DNA of 64,000 nucleotides from Pyrus communis. Taxonomy: Eukaryota; Streptophyta; Magnoliopsida; Rosales; Rosaceae. The position numbers and the translations under genes are program-made. Positions within the stretch are counted from its first letter, which is position 1, and each line of letters starts with the position of its first letter. The notes below the pieces were generated by a model. The model saw only the letters and a program-made list of their open reading frames with translations. It ran no database searches and had not been told where the DNA came from. Shown here in pieces: positions 11,894-24,674 of the stretch. The DNA is taken from NCBI RefSeq assembly GCF_963583255.1, contig NC_084803.1, positions 18,983,428 through 19,047,427 on the forward strand, in the 5' to 3' direction.

Positions 11894-12258
11894 GCCTCCC
11901 TGCACACGTTCACGTGTGTGTGGAAGGTTTTTTTTTATAATTACGGCGTTCTACGCGCGACTTATAAAATTTAAATGTATTTATATGCGTGGATTTAAAA
12001 AGTGAATTAAAAATTAAAAGAATGAATATAACCTTATCATATATTTGATGGAAGCAAAATATCTTTGTACACAACATTTCTTATGAAGACTCCGATAAAT
12101 TAACAAACACATAAAACACATAGTAAAACAACATAACATACTAATTATGAACAATCCACCGAAATTAGGACTTCAATTTAAACACGATAAAAGCTAAAAG
12201 GAATACCAAAGTTTATTCAAACTTAAAAAACAGAACGAAAACAAATGCTTAAAATGTG

Positions 12259-12577
12259 ATGTTAACAATTCCCTAATTTTATATCACTCACCTTTATGCA
12301 GAAATCCTTGAAACAGAAACAAAAAGATGTAGAAACGTGAAAGCACAGTATTTCGAAATCCCTTCTTTTTTTTTTCACAACTTGCACAGTTGAATTTTTC
12401 AAACACTTGCATTTGTCAAAGGAATTGATCACATTATATCAAGTGAAAAATTTTGTTTTTTCAGAGACTGATGTTAACAATTCCCTAATTTTAGAATCAC
12501 TCACTCTTAGTGCAAAAATCCTTGAAACAGAAACGGAAAGATGCCGAAACGTGAAAGCATAGTATTTTGAAACCCTG
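12259..12577. repeat. Direct repeat of about 107 bp, copies 211 bp apart
   Basis: GATGTTAACAATTCCCTAAT at 12259 recurs at 12470, and the similarity goes on through CCTTGAAACAGAAAC, AGATG and AACGTGAAAGCA to about 12365 and 12577. Copies differ by substitutions and small indels. On the minus strand each contains an AG|GTGAGTG donor-like word. Nature unknown. Confidence 0.75.
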
Positions 12578-14087
12578 TTTTTTCAATAAGCATCACTCAA
12601 GCTATCAAGAACCACTAAAAAAAGTATCAAATAACACAAAAGATCAACTGCATTGTATACAATAGGAGAATGAGAATTAAGAAGGCAGCAAGAGTCTGAG
12701 TCACTATATCTCTCTAATTGTTAGAGCTATGACCTGTCCTTTCACATGTAATTAGATTAATATCAAGTCAAAAACTATCCAGGAAATCAAAGGTTTTGTT
12801 TGACAATTCTGAGATTGCCCAAATCCTGCTAAGTCAAGTCAACTTAGCAATTCAAGCGCCAGTAAAATTCCTCCATTTCTTCCAGCACATTAAAGTCAAC
12901 TTAAACACGTTCGGCCCAAGAAATTTGCCCCTTCAGGTATTGGCTTCGGTGACATACAGGTCAAAACCTTTATATAGTACAGTAAAACAACTTTTGAAGA
13001 CACATAGGAGGAGGAAGTCATTCGGAAGTTGTTCTCACAATTAAAATAAAAATGTTGAATAGCTCATTACCAATTAATAACAATAACCAAATAACCAAAA
13101 TTTTGCATTCTTTAATTTGTTCGAAATCAATTTCGTCTCCATCTTTTTTCAAATCTGATAAAATCCCCAAAAATACAAAAAACAGCAGCTAACTACTTTT
13201 TATACCCTGTAAACAGCGATATGCATCTTAACCCATTTAAAATATTCATAAAATAACATCAAACACATTTATGCATCAGATTATATAAAAGTGAAGTCTC
13301 ACAACATTCATAAAAAATTATTACTTCGTTAGAGAACAGCTTGAAAAAAAAAATGTAAATTACTCATCTTTATTTCAAAAATGTTACAACATCAGATAGA
13401 AAAGGCCAAAATAAAACGAAAAGCTGCACCTCCTGAAATAAAAAACAAAACTCAACGACACATTCATAGAATCAATCTAAACGATATCCAGAAAAAAAAG
13501 AAATGAACAGACAAAACCCATGTAAATATACAGAACAAACCAAAAAAGGAACTAAAGCCAGTAAGAAAATCGCAAAAACTCACCAAAAATGATACAGACC
13601 CCGCGACTTAAAAATTATTCAAATAAATCGAAAACCCAATAATTCTGGCAGTCACTATACCACTGAGAAAACTTAAAAAAATAAACACCAAAGAAGTCAA
13701 TCACATCAAAAACCAAAATCAGACGCCAAAAATCCATAAAATTAAACCAAAAGAGAAGTGAAAAAGGGGAGGGAGGCTAAAAAAATAGGCCTTTGCTATT
13801 AAAGAGAGTGAGAAGGCTGAGAAGCATTTAAGACAAACTTAATTTTTATAGACCTGGCAGTGAATCTTCAGGGTTGATACCGAGACTTTGTCTCAAGATA
13901 GCTAAAAGATTTAGACGCTGGGTTACAGACCTACACCCTGGTATGCCAGTGTGTTACGCCAAATGAATAACGTGATCCAATATGTTTTAACACTCTCACG
14001 TAACGTTATATAATTAGTCTAAGATGTCACGGTCTAAAAAGGTATAAGGAAGCTCTCGATGAAATTAAATAGAAAAAAGACATTCAA

Positions 14088-15105
14088 ATAAGTGCTGAAA
14101 TATCGATATACCAAACTTTTGGTATACTGAAATATCGATATACCAAATAGTTTAGTTGGTATGGTATGCCAATGGTAATTGTCACTTTGTTTTACGCCAC
14201 TTAGTTTGCCCAAAATCTAATATTTTTTAATTAATATAGAAGTGTAAAAAATATAGAAAAAATATATAAACGCTTGTAATGTCAAGTTTTACAACTTTCG
14301 TGAAGAGCTTAACTTTGAAATTCACCATTATAATCATATAAATCATAGATCAAAATTTAACCGTTGATTGTTGTTTGCATTTACGCTTCATTTTTCTCAT
14401 TAAATTTTTTTTTTTTTTCGGATTTTCTTTTTTGAAAACATGATCTATTAGATGATGCAGGAAGATGTACGATTTGGATCATTGATATTATGTTTAGAGT
14501 TTTACGGTTAGTAAAAATATTGCTTGATGTTTATAAAGTTTCTACAAACTATATGACATCTACGCATATTTCAGTTAACCGTAAATATCAAAGCGTAATA
14601 TCAAAGATCTTAACGGTTCATCTTCTTACATCCGCTAGATGTTCATAGTTTCAAAAAATGAAATTTAAAAAATGAAATTCAATAAGAAGAATAAAGCGTA
14701 AATAACAATCAACGGTTAAATATAAATTTAAGGTTTATGAATTATAGTGTTGGATTTTTAAGATGACCTCTACATGAAAGTTGTAAAGCTTGTCACTATG
14801 AGTGATTGCATTTTTTTTTTTTTTTTTTTTTTTTACACTTCTACAATAATTATTATTAATTTTATTAATTTTGCCCTCAAATAATTATATGAATAAATAC
14901 ATAATATAATATTAATAATATTGGTAGATATAGTATACCACCGGTACTAGTTTTGGATATCAATACCGTACCGAAATAGTATGATACGGTACAAATACAG
15001 TACCATTACCAATTGATACAAAATTTTGATAATAATTTAATATGGTATGGCTGGTAGGGCGGTTGGTACGGTAATTTGGTAAAACTTTCCACCTTTCTAA
15101 TAAAA
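14088..15105. mobile_element. Non-autonomous hAT-like element with long internal inverted repeat
   Basis: The ends are built of inverted GGTAT/ATACC words (left about 14088-14190, right about 14930-15090), as in many plant hAT derivatives. Inside, 14270-14440 and the inverse of 14640-14850 match: TTAACCGTTGATTGTTGTTT against its counterpart, plus CTTTACAACTTTC and TTACGCTT words, giving arms of about 170-200 bp around a 200-bp loop. The exact ends and target duplication are not clear. No coding capacity. The right arm (14790-14880) is also similar to 2165-2265 in the outer hAT of the nest. Confidence 0.5.
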
Positions 15106-17575
15106 TCACTTTCATCAATAAACCAAATATTACTTTTGGTCACCAGTTGTTCTTTCCTCTGCCTGCTCTGTGGAATCCACTACCATTAGTGCTCCATGCT
15201 GCACCCCATGAACCTAAAACAAAATCGTATCTCATATTAATCCACTGACACTAAAAAATTAGAAAGCTAAATAAAGTTTACGGTAAAATATGCAGATTTA
15301 AAGCAAATCAACTTAGATATGGGCCATGTTATTAAGGTAGTAATTGAATCGAAAACATTCTGGAAACTATCTTTTTAATTGACAAAGCGATTTTCTAAAT
15401 TACTATAATTTATGGGAGGTAGATTCGAACTATAATGCAAAGGGGCCGAGCCGTGAGCCCAACTGACCAAACAAACGTCTACATGTTATTTGAAGCTTGA
15501 AACAACATGGATGGTAATCCAAAATTCCAAATTTCAAATGATTCTCAATTCCACTAAGGCCATAGAAAGATTCCCATGAAAAAGTATGGTAGCAATCTAG
15601 CAGGCACATATGCTCGTGAAACAGAGACCACATAGAGAGGTGGTGATACATGCTTTTTGTCATCGGTGTCGACATTCGTTTAAGGGCTGATTTGATATTG
15701 TTGTACTTGAAAAAAAAATTGCTTATATTGTGCTGTGAGAATAAGCAGCGTGAAATAAAGCAGCAGAGTGTTTAGTAAACTTTTTTTGTAAAAGTGTTTT
15801 TGAAAAAAAAAAAAAAAAAAACAGTATTATAGTGTTTGATAAAATTTTATGTAAAACAAATGTGAAAAAAAACTGATTTTTCAAAGCTGAGTTTTGCATC
15901 TTTGTGTTTTTGGCTTTTTTTCACCCAAAACTGTGAAAAAAAACTGGGAGCTTTTTTTGATAGCCACGTATGACTTTTTTTTCACCCAAAACTGTGAAAA
16001 AAAGCTGGGGCCTTTTTTTGATAGCCACGTTTTTCAAAATCATCTCAGTACCAACTAGGGTTAAGTATCAATCTGCTGGCTGTTGTCAGCCATGGCTGAA
16101 TTATCACCCCAATTCTCAAATTGTCTGTTTCCAGACGTCGTCATCCCTTTCTGTTGCTAGTACATGTATGGATGCTGTTGTCCTGTGTCCGCACACCATC
16201 TTCCTCCTGTTCCGGTTATAGTTAATCCTATGTCCAAACACCTACCAACATTCAAGGTCTTGTAGTGCAAGCTATCAGGTACATCGCCAACGTTGTTTGC
16301 TTTTAAGTTGAACTTGGGTCGAGACCAAATTCCGGCAGGATTAGGCGGAATCAGCAAAACTCCGCCAAAAAACCGTCATTGTTCTAGGCTCCGATCTTTG
16401 AGCACAGTTGATTTTGAGGTATGGGTGTCATATCATATGGAAGAGGGTTCTGATACGAATTTATAAGCTCCGACCTTGTGCGATTTCATTGCCTTATGAA
16501 AAAGTTATGATGAAATGAAGTTTTTGGAGTGGAAGAATTAAGAAGGATGAGAGGAAGAACAGCAGTGCAGCTGCTGATCTGCACGCAGCGAGCAAAAGGG
16601 AAAACCAGAAATCAGGAAAGCAAACCGACAGAGAAAAGCTTGGGTATGGCGAAGGAGGAGAGAGAGGACTTTTAGAGAGAGAAGGCAGAATCTTTTAGAG
16701 AGAGAACGACAAAAGCAGAAAGGACAAAGCGAGAATGAAGCGGTGGAAGACTGTAGACTGATTGAAGATGCAGGATATTATTAAAAAATAAATTTACAAA
16801 ATTACCCTTGCTTTATTTTCTACATACTTTTTTATTGCTTTGAATTTTTTTTGGCTGAGGAGCATTTTTGTCCAACAATTTTTTGTCTAAGAGGGTGACC
16901 CCAAAATGGGCCTCCGGCTTTATACATAAAAGATATCTAAGATTTAGGATTTTTGTTCCTTAATCATGGACTGGGCCGTAATGACAAAGTAAATTTTGTG
17001 TGTACGTATTCTAGCAAATCTCATCATTTTTATCATTTTAACTTCCATAATATGTCATGCTTGTCCAAAAAAAAAAAAAAAAACCTTCCATGATATGCCA
17101 TAGAGTTAAGCTATCTTACAGCATCCAAGTTTCTCCTTTTAGATTTATTTATTCATAAGCTGATTAATCAGACTTTGGACATGAAAACTAGCAAAGCAAA
17201 CATGAGCACTTATCAAAGCTACAGTATCATATTAGCCACTGATTTGGGTTAGCAGTGCGACCGCACAGGGCCCTACAAATTAAGAGCACCGCAGCTTTTA
17301 TGTTGGCCTATATACAAGGAAATTTTTTCGTTTTCCATGCATATTGTGAGGAGGTCACTAAAATTGATTAGTTATATTAGTCATACATGCTCCAAAAGAG
17401 GAGATGTATCTATTTTACTCTTTGCAAATAGTAATGTTAGAAGCAAAGACAGACATCCAGCTGATATAGCTTATTTAAGAACAGAAGCAAACATCCCTTA
17501 CAAATATTAGAACCAAATTACTTGACCGTATATAACATGGTATGGGAAAACCAAATTATATATACATATATCTCT
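15106..17575. other. Intergenic DNA with MITE fragment and purine-rich tract
   Basis: Near 15683 a hAT MITE end of the GGGCTGATTTGATATTG class begins, but its other end is not identified. 15917-16030 contains two tandem copies of a 57-bp unit (CACCCAAAACTGTGAAAAAA .. GATAGCCACG). 16540-16760 is purine-rich with repeated TTTTAGAGAGAGA words and reads on the minus strand like a pyrimidine-rich leader. I recognise no gene; 16870-17575 is plain AT-rich DNA that includes the 3' flank of the CML gene. Confidence 0.4.
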
Positions 17576-18175
17576 TCAAACAGTTGGTGTTTTGAAGCTT
17601 CCCATCATTTTGGTAAACTCATTCATGTCAATTAAACCATCACCATTAGAGTCCACAGCTTTCACCATATTCCTACAAGCCCCAAGGCTGCAATTCTCTC
17701 CCAACTTCTTCAACACCAGAGACAACTCCTCTGCGCTTATTTTCCCATTCCCATCCAAATCGAACACTCGAAACGCGCTTTCGATGTCCGCCTTTCTTGC
17801 CTCATCATTTCCCATGTTGAACGTTTCCACAAACTCGGTGAACCCAACGAAGCCATCCCCATCAGAGTCAAGGGCCTTGAATGACTTGGCAATCTCACCC
17901 TCTGCAATGTCTTTGTCCAGGGTCTTGAGAGCCGACTTGTACTCCTCCCTGCTGATTCTACCATCTTTGTTCGTGTCGAATTTATCGAACACATATCTTA
18001 CTTCCTCCACTTTTGGTTGGGATGAAGGCCTTGAAAAACGAGACCTTTTAGACCTTTCTTTGGAGAAGCTCACTTGGGTTGTTTCTTTGGAGATATTACT
18101 CATTTGGGGAGCTGGTTTGTTTGGAGGCTTTCTTGGAGTGCCATATTGAAACCTGAAAAAGCTGAAATTTGACAT
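17576..18175 (-). CDS. Calmodulin-like protein with four EF-hands (CML, 199 aa)
   Basis: Single exon, ATG at 18175. After a basic, Ser/Pro-rich N-terminal extension of about 55 residues come four canonical 12-residue EF-hand loops: D67-E78, D103-E114, D139-E150 and D175-E186. All have D at position 1, G at 6, a hydrophobic residue at 8 (V or I) and E at 12, so all four should bind Ca2+. Spacing is that of calmodulin, two lobes each with a pair. The N-terminal extension (contains RSKRSRFSRP) distinguishes it from calmodulin and may hold a targeting or partner-binding signal; there is no N-terminal Gly-2 or obvious palmitoylation site. CMLs act as Ca2+ sensors that change shape and engage target proteins. 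A TATA box lies 80 bp upstream. Confidence 0.93.
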   Translation of the reverse strand: MSNFSFFRFQYGTPRKPPNKPAPQMSNISKETTQVSFSKERSKRSRFSRPSSQPKVEEVRYVFDKFDTNKDGRISREEYKSALKTLDKDIAEGEIAKSFKALDSDGDGFVGFTEFVETFNMGNDEARKADIESAFRVFDLDGNGKISAEELSLVLKKLGENCSLGACRNMVKAVDSNGDGLIDMNEFTKMMGSFKTPTV

Positions 18176-18255
18176 TTTTGTTTTATTCAGAGGAAATTAA
18201 ATTGTAATATATATGACTAATGCGATGAATACTACTGCATGCATGAAACTACCAT

Positions 18256-18263
18256 CTTATATA
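18256..18263 (-). promoter_or_regulatory. TATA box of the CML gene
   Basis: TATATAAG on the minus strand, about 80 bp before the start codon. With the usual 25-35 bp offset it predicts a leader of about 50 nt. Confidence 0.6.
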
Positions 18264-19160
18264 ATGTGTTGGGGTCTTATCTGTTGAGGAATAATATAAA
18301 GAGAGAGACATTCACGCGCATTGTCAAAACAAATTCGGATTCAAAGTTAACAAAAAAAACAAAAAGAAAAGAGCACAACATGAAATTGGTCCATGTATTC
18401 TTATTCCACACTCACTTTCCGATTAAATTCATTGAAGAAAGAAACAACTGAAGGAATTATACACACACAAACACACGGTCCTTAAGGGAAGGGATTTGCA
18501 TTACTTAACCTAAATCCGAACTATCTATTTTCAAGTTGCACCTCGTAGATTATTCATGCAAAAAATCAATTCAATTCGAAACATTTGCCCATTTGATTGT
18601 CATGATGAAATTTTAATGTTTCTTAGAACATAATGTTTGTTAATTTCTTTGACCTCAATTTGATCTATGAATTGAAACTTGAAAATAAACAATTCAAATC
18701 ATTGATATTCATACCCACAATGTCCCTATTTTTGCAAATTGTAATAAAATGATAATCTTGGTGATTTCTATTCCAAACCTCAATTTTGGTATATGCCATG
18801 ACGCAACCAAATAAAGTTGCACATTCTTGTGTTAGTTGAGTGGAATATTCTATAAAATGAAGATGAAATAAACATCATATTGGTAAAGGATTGCTCATCT
18901 AATATCGATGATTAATTGATTATATCTCAGGTAAAAAAATAAAAAAAGGAAAGGAAAACATGCATATTATATCAACAACCACATCATTTAGCTTACAAAA
19001 TTTAATTTACCTAGCATTACCTATAACTCTATTACTCTTAGTCTGTATCAGTATCACACCTTTCTAATTCCTCTTGTAGTATTGACTCACTAGAGATGTT
19101 ATTCAGATTTTTAGAAAAGTTGTATTTGGTGAGGTTTAATGTCAAATAGACTCTTTTGGA
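18264..19160. other. Upstream intergenic DNA of the CML gene
   Basis: AT-rich, without a recognisable gene, repeat or RNA. It should contain the distal promoter of the minus-strand CML gene. Confidence 0.4.
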
Positions 19161-19184
19161 GATGCTGGGTTCAAAAAATCGAAG

Positions 19185-19225
<41 letters not shown>

Positions 19226-19710
19226 GAACCCAAAAAACAGAAGAACTGAACCGAAATTTAGTGGTTCGATTTCGATTTTGGACGTTCAGAAACTGAACTG
19301 AATTTCTTTACACTTTATGAATGTACGCTCATCATGTTTCTTTTGTGAAACATTGTTGCCAAGTTTGAAACTAAGTCTAGAGCTTTTCAAGAAGCATACT
19401 TGGTTCAATTAGGGACGTTATTCCATTGGTTATAGAGGAAAGTTTTGGAAGGCAACTTCTAAGAAGCCAATTTGTATTGAGTATGTAAATGATGTGCTTG
19501 GGTTTACTTTGTATATGTACCATGCAAGCCCCTTTTCTAGATTTCGTATTAAAAAAAAAAAAAATTAGGTTTTATAAAATTAAAAAAAAAAGGAGTTGAA
19601 CCGAAACTGAACCGAACAAAACCAAACTGAAAAAAAAATTGAACCGCAAAAAACCGAAAGAAAACCGAACCGAACCGAAATTTTGGTTGGAACCATACCC
19701 ACCCCTAGTG
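19161..19710. mobile_element. Small hAT-like element with GAACCGAA-rich ends
   Basis: The right end, inverted, reads TAGGGGTGGGTATGGTTCC and both ends are full of GAACCGAA/AACCGAAA words, the pattern of a widespread class of short plant hAT elements. The left end (GGAGATGCTGGGTTC) is less conserved, and a 40-bp A tract (about 19184-19223) sits near it. Target duplication not determined. No coding capacity. Confidence 0.5.
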
Positions 19711-20728
19711 TTATATGAGTGATGAGGGGGTGCCTTCAATAAGGGAGTAGCACTAGCAATAAAACCACCCTCCATTTTCTTTGTAGTGATACCCTATTGT
19801 TAACCATACTTGAATTAATTTCAACACCATAATTAATACTTAAATATTCTGAGAAATATTCACGTTATATAATGGTCAAATGATATCCTTTTTTTAGTTG
19901 TAAGTAATAGGTATAAGGTGAAATTGGTACTAGGCGGAATATCCTGCAAATAAAAAATTAACTTGCACAGCAGACTAGTCAAATGAGCTAGTCAACTAGT
20001 TACAAGTTAGCAGTGATATAAAGGGTAGTTGTAAGAACAAAACCTAACTGACCAATACGTTCAACTAATCAAAGTCTGCCCAGATTAGTTTCCCAATAAT
20101 AATTCCTAAACTTGAACACATTTACATATTAGTTCATTATGCAAACAATAATAATAAAGCAATTATGAATTAAAGTATGCTGGATCGACTAGTCAAGCTT
20201 ACCAGTCAACTAAGTACAGATTCGTCAGTTAATCAAAAGCAAATTTGAATCAAACTTAATTCACTACGAGTTATCCTAGTCAACAACAAATCAGTTCATT
20301 GCTCATAATATGCAGTGTAAACTTAGTCTGTAACACATATCAAATAACAATTCATAGGATGCATGAAACATATGCAAGTAAATAAGATATGTGGACAAGC
20401 TTAAGAGAAAGAATGCAAGAAGTTTTTGGCCGAAAAAACCCACCTCTGGGTTAAAAAAACTGGGGACTCTCCACTGAGTCCAATCCACTAGTAAAATCAA
20501 GATTCTTACAAAGTAACCACACAAGCTCAATTCTTAGATCCTAATTTATGGAGCAGCTTGTACCTTTGTGCAACCTTGCATTTCACAAGATGGATTCCTT
20601 CGATTTTCACGAAATGGCAGCTCCTCCTAAGCTCTTCACCTTGTGGCACCAAAATCAAATCAACTTATGCAAATGATGTTATGATGAAGTGGATGCAAAT
20701 CTAGATTCGATGTCTAGTCAGTATCACC
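19711..20728. other. AT-rich intergenic DNA, nothing recognised
   Basis: Repeated words built on AGTCAACTAG occur at 19975-20010, 20190-20210 and 20275-20290, but they do not form a regular array. No gene or RNA identified. Confidence 0.4.
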
Positions 20729-20957
20729 ATTAGGGTAGCATTGTCATTGTGATTTTGTTTTAACTTTGTGGTCAAGTTTTTTCAAGTTTCAAATATTTAA
20801 ATTGACCTATTTTTGGATGTTTAGTCAGTTTCACCAGTCAAATACTTGAAAGATGAAACTGACGCGAATCCAAAAATACGTCAGTTTAAAGATTTGAAAC
20901 TTGAAAAAACTTGACCACAAACTTAAAACAAAATCACAATGACAAAGCTATCCTAAT
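20729..20957. mobile_element. MITE of 229 bp with long inverted arms
   Basis: ATTAGGGTAGCATTGTCATT at the left is matched by the inverse of the right end (ATTAGGATAGCTTTGTCATT), and the match goes on for about 95 bp with few differences (GTGATTTTGTTTTAA, TGGTCAAGTTTTTTCAAG). A foldback structure with a short loop. Superfamily not assigned. Confidence 0.75.
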
Positions 20958-21441
20958 ATGCAACTATTTGGGTGTTTAATGCATGAGTGTGATTTTGTGG
21001 CTAGGGTTTCTGATGAGGAACTCAAGGAGGCAGCTCAAAGCTAAAACAACTATTCTATGAAAATGTAAAACTCCCAGCCAAAACAAATGAGCATATAAAA
21101 CGAATTTAAGCAAGCAATTTCAAAGATAGGTTTAGAAATATTCAATGAAGAACATTACGCAATAAGTTTTGGCTAGACAGAACCACTAGACAGAATCAAC
21201 TGAAAATGATGGCGTGAAATGCATATATATGAACAAACCTTTGATGTAAGAAGTTAAAGCCTTGAAATGATATTTCCAGCAGCAAGATCCCAAAGTAGCA
21301 TTTTAACCCTAAATCTAACTAGTGCATGGTGGTACAATTTACAACATTTGACAAGGGAAGCCAAACAATAAATCTAGACTTCACGTAAGGTTTGATCCAC
21401 ACAAATGACGAAGACATATAAATAAATATAAATATATATAT
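20958..21441. other. Intergenic DNA, nothing recognised
   Basis: AT-rich spacer between two MITEs. No ORF with recognisable similarity. Confidence 0.35.
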
Positions 21442-21847
21442 GGATAATACTTTACATCCCACATGGAGAATGCACATTTATCACTATGTACGAATAATGT
21501 TGCCCTATAAATTTCATAATCAAAACAATTTAGTTTTTTAATCTTCATTTGAAGATCATCCCTACAGAAAAATTATTCGAATTGGAGATTGATAGTGATC
21601 CGATTATATCACATTGATGGACGGTTCATAATGAATATGTTACTTGGTACTCACACCATCCATTCATACATTTGGATGCATAAACAATCTCTGGTTCGAA
21701 TACTTTTTTTTTATTTTTTATAAAGATGATCTTCAAATGAAAATTAAGAAATTGAACTGTTTTGATTATAAAATTTATGTGGTGAAAATACGTTATTTTA
21801 AGGGGTGAGATATGTGCTTTATGCCCATGGGGATGCAAGTATTATCC
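21442..21847. mobile_element. MITE of about 406 bp, GGATAATACTT family
   Basis: Left GGATAATACTTTACATCCC and inverted right GGATAATACTTGCATCCCC. The arms stay similar for about 125 bp (ATAATCAAAACAATTTAG, TTCATTTGAAGATCATC). The centre has a second inverted pair (ATACATTTGGATG and neighbours). A related copy is found at about 33270-33690. Target duplication unclear in the surrounding AT repeats. Confidence 0.72.
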
Positions 21848-23233
21848 GATGTATAATATTTGTGTCGAGTTCGATTCCTAGTTATAGTTTGCACATTGTG
21901 CAGCTTAGCTGAATCTCCCTCCTCTTATGAATTTTTTTTTTTAAAATTATTATTATTATTAAGGGAAGGGGAGGATTTGAAACTACTACAATAATGTAGG
22001 GAGGGGAGTTTCGAATGTGAGATGCATTGATAGAAATCCAACATCTTAAACCATCAAGATATTGGACCATATGCAAACTAATCTCTCACTTTTTCCTCTT
22101 ACGGCATGTTTACTAAACTTTAGAATTATACCTATTCATTGACGAATGTATTCTCAACTTTTGCATAGTCAAGTGGAGCTTCACATCTTGTACCCACATA
22201 AAGTGCTTTGTCAAAAGCTTCCTAATTCAAGAAATCGAACTTTTGATCATTTGACAATTTGTTGGAAGGAACAAGATTGTGGTTGATGCTATTGGAAATA
22301 AAACCTCCATAAGCATCAAAGTTAGAACATTCGGGGTTCTAAGATATGGTTTGGTTTAGTTTGCATGAAAAACTTTGGGTTTTCCCTAGGTGTATTGTTT
22401 TATGAAAACTTCGAGTTTCAAATGCACTAAATACGAAACTACAGGTTCGAGCTTAGATGAACTTCTAGTTCATAAAAGGGGTAGTTGCAAGAATACAAAA
22501 TACAATATACATCTAAGTGTGGTGAATTTGATATTGATTTAGGAACCCAAGTGTGAATAGCTTCGGAGCTATGAAAGGATGTCAACGATTCACATAAAAG
22601 ACATAATACTGCATCATTAGTTCCAAAAAGTGGAATGCAAGCCATATTGGATTTTTGTCAAATTAATGGACTATTGATCACTTAAATTAATTTTATAGAT
22701 CGGGATCATACGGGATCGATCGTGAAAACAAATTAATGATATTTGGGTTATATTCACTTTAGATGACTTAAGGTTAAATGATTAAGAAAATATATCCTAA
22801 TTAGGCTTGAGCCAATGACAGCCCATAATTTGGTGCGGCTACTAAGCTATGAAGCCAAAAATTAATATTAAGCCGAGAAAATGTAGCAGCCCAGCAAGTA
22901 TGTATTGCATGGTAAACAAGGCTCTGTAGCAAAAACTTCACGCTGTTGGGCTCGGGCGGGCTGCTGCAGGCTTGTTGCAGTGTCATGGGCCGAGACAAAC
23001 AAGCCCAATGTGCGTTTACAGGCTGCAGCAGAGCACGGGCCGAGGGGAACAGCCAGCAGCAAGTTTCAAGCTTGGTTAGATAAAGGGCCCAACGAGTGGA
23101 TCAGTTGAACAGGCCAGTCCAGCAGAGAAGGGAGGCCCAAAATGGGCTGGTCTTGCACGCAGCAGGTTAGAGGGTTGATGTTTGGGTCCAGACGCCAATG
23201 GCGTTGTTTTGTGCATGTGACAGAGCTTTCGAG
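21848..23233. other. Intergenic DNA with a GC-rich patch
   Basis: 21848-22800 is plain AT-rich. 22905-23230 is distinctly richer in G and C, with CAG/GCTGCAG and GGGCC words; it contains short open frames but none I recognise. It resembles parts of plant retroelement LTRs or internal regions, but I cannot name a family. Confidence 0.35.
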
Positions 23234-24405
23234 TAGAGATGGGCAACAGTTATGGCGGGTGGGTAACCGCAGTTATTTACCCATAACAGTTTATATTTAT
23301 ACCCGTATAAACGGTTATACCCATACCTATAACCGCCGTTTATAAAAGGTTAACCATACCCATAACTGTGTACCCATTTAACCATAACTGTTTACCTATT
23401 TAACCATAATCATTTACCTACTTACCCATTTTTGAACCCGTTTATCCTTTTTTTTACCCATTTACCCCTTTTTCACCCGTTTACATGTTTTTTTTTTTAA
23501 CAACTTGAAAATTACAAAAGAAAATTTTGTCATAATTTTCATTTTTTTAACAATTAAACATCGTTATAGATACATTTTAGCATGAATTTCTTTATTTTAA
23601 TCATTTAAGTCCTCATACAATTCCAATAATTGAAATAATAGTTTAGAAACGATATTTTTCTGTTACACCCAGCAAACATCGGGAATGGCAGTGTAGGGCT
23701 CCAAATAATCGGGTCGGGTACTTTCCGGAACTTTCCTATTCGACCTTCCTCTCTCACTATCCCCCTCTCTCCTTCGCTATAAAAACGAACGCTCACTGCG
23801 CTGCTTCCTCTTTCATTTTTCTCCCTGCAAACTCCAGAATTTTAAATAAAAAAAACGTTAAAATTTCCAATTTTAAAAAAAATAATAATAATGCACATAA
23901 TTCCCACACAAAAAATATTAAATCAATTTCCAATTGTTAATCTTCTCTCTCTACAACTTTTTCTCTCTTTGTATTTGATATGGAGGCGACCATGGACGAG
24001 CAGCAGAAATTAGGGCAAGGCCAATGGGAGGAAGGCAGCGAGGAGAGATAGATGAGAGGCGGAGATGAGAGAGAGGGCGGAGATGGAGAAGAGATGAGAG
24101 GGGGATGAGGCGTTTGAGACTCTGAGTCTGGCGGAGAGATTGAAAATTTAGAGTTTTTAATTTTACATATATTAAATTAAATCGGTAAATGGATATCTGT
24201 TATAACCGCGGGTAATACCTATAACCGATGGATACCCGTTATAACCGCGCATAATACACATAACCGTCCATTTAAATTTCACAGATAAACGGTTATACCC
24301 AAAACCGTTTGTTCGTCTAAACGGTTACTCATAATCGTAATCGTAAACTTTAAATAGGCGGATAACCGCGGTTACCCAAACCCATGGGTATTTTGCCCAT
24401 CCTTA
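23234..24405. mobile_element. Non-autonomous hAT element, 1172 bp
   Basis: Left end TAGAGATGGGCAACAG; right end inverted TAAGGATGGGCAAAATACCC. Flanks CTTTCGAG (23226-23233) and CTTTCAAC (24406-24413) form an 8-bp duplication with two mismatches. Subterminal arrays of ATAACCG and AACGGTTAT run through 23260-23460 and 24185-24370. The centre (23690-24110) is different in texture: a pyrimidine-rich leader with a CTATAAAAAC TATA-like word at 23777 and a short frame from ATG 23992, likely the remains of the 5' end of a transposase gene. No transposase domain remains. Confidence 0.75.
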
Positions 24406-24674
24406 CTTTCAACTCTACATAGACTCAGATGCGGCGTGGCAGTGTGACTTCAGGCCGCGGCTCGACCACGATTTCCCTTTTTTGTTTTTCTCATTTTCCT
24501 GAGTTTTTAGAACCCTAATTTGTGCTTCTATTTTCTTTTGGTTTCTTTGACTCACATAATTCCACATAACAATTTCATAAAAATATAACACATATTGCAA
24601 AATCAAATATATGAAATATTAATTGCGTGTGCATTAACATACTTATATATATATATATATATATATATTGAAAT

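Larger units (their letters stand above)
10248..14087. other. AT-rich intergenic DNA, no gene recognised
   Basis: About 3.8 kb without a convincing reading frame. It includes a hAT-MITE-like segment at roughly 10560-10860 (starts GGGTTTGTTTGGAAATAC, ends with the inverted AGTGTTTTT motif), the (CA)21 microsatellite, a 107-bp dispersed direct repeat, and an A-rich stretch (13050-13800). On the minus strand 13850-12250 reads like an untranslated leader with donor-like AGGTGAGT words, so an unrecognised non-coding transcript is possible but unsupported. Confidence 0.4.

Noticed and set aside
17592..18149. 185-codon plus-strand frame opposite the CML gene
   Set aside because: The minus strand has four perfect EF-hands; the plus frame has no recognisable features.
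21866..21880. tRNA-like T-loop word (GAGTTCGATTCC)
   Set aside because: No acceptor stem, D-arm or anticodon arm could be fitted around it.
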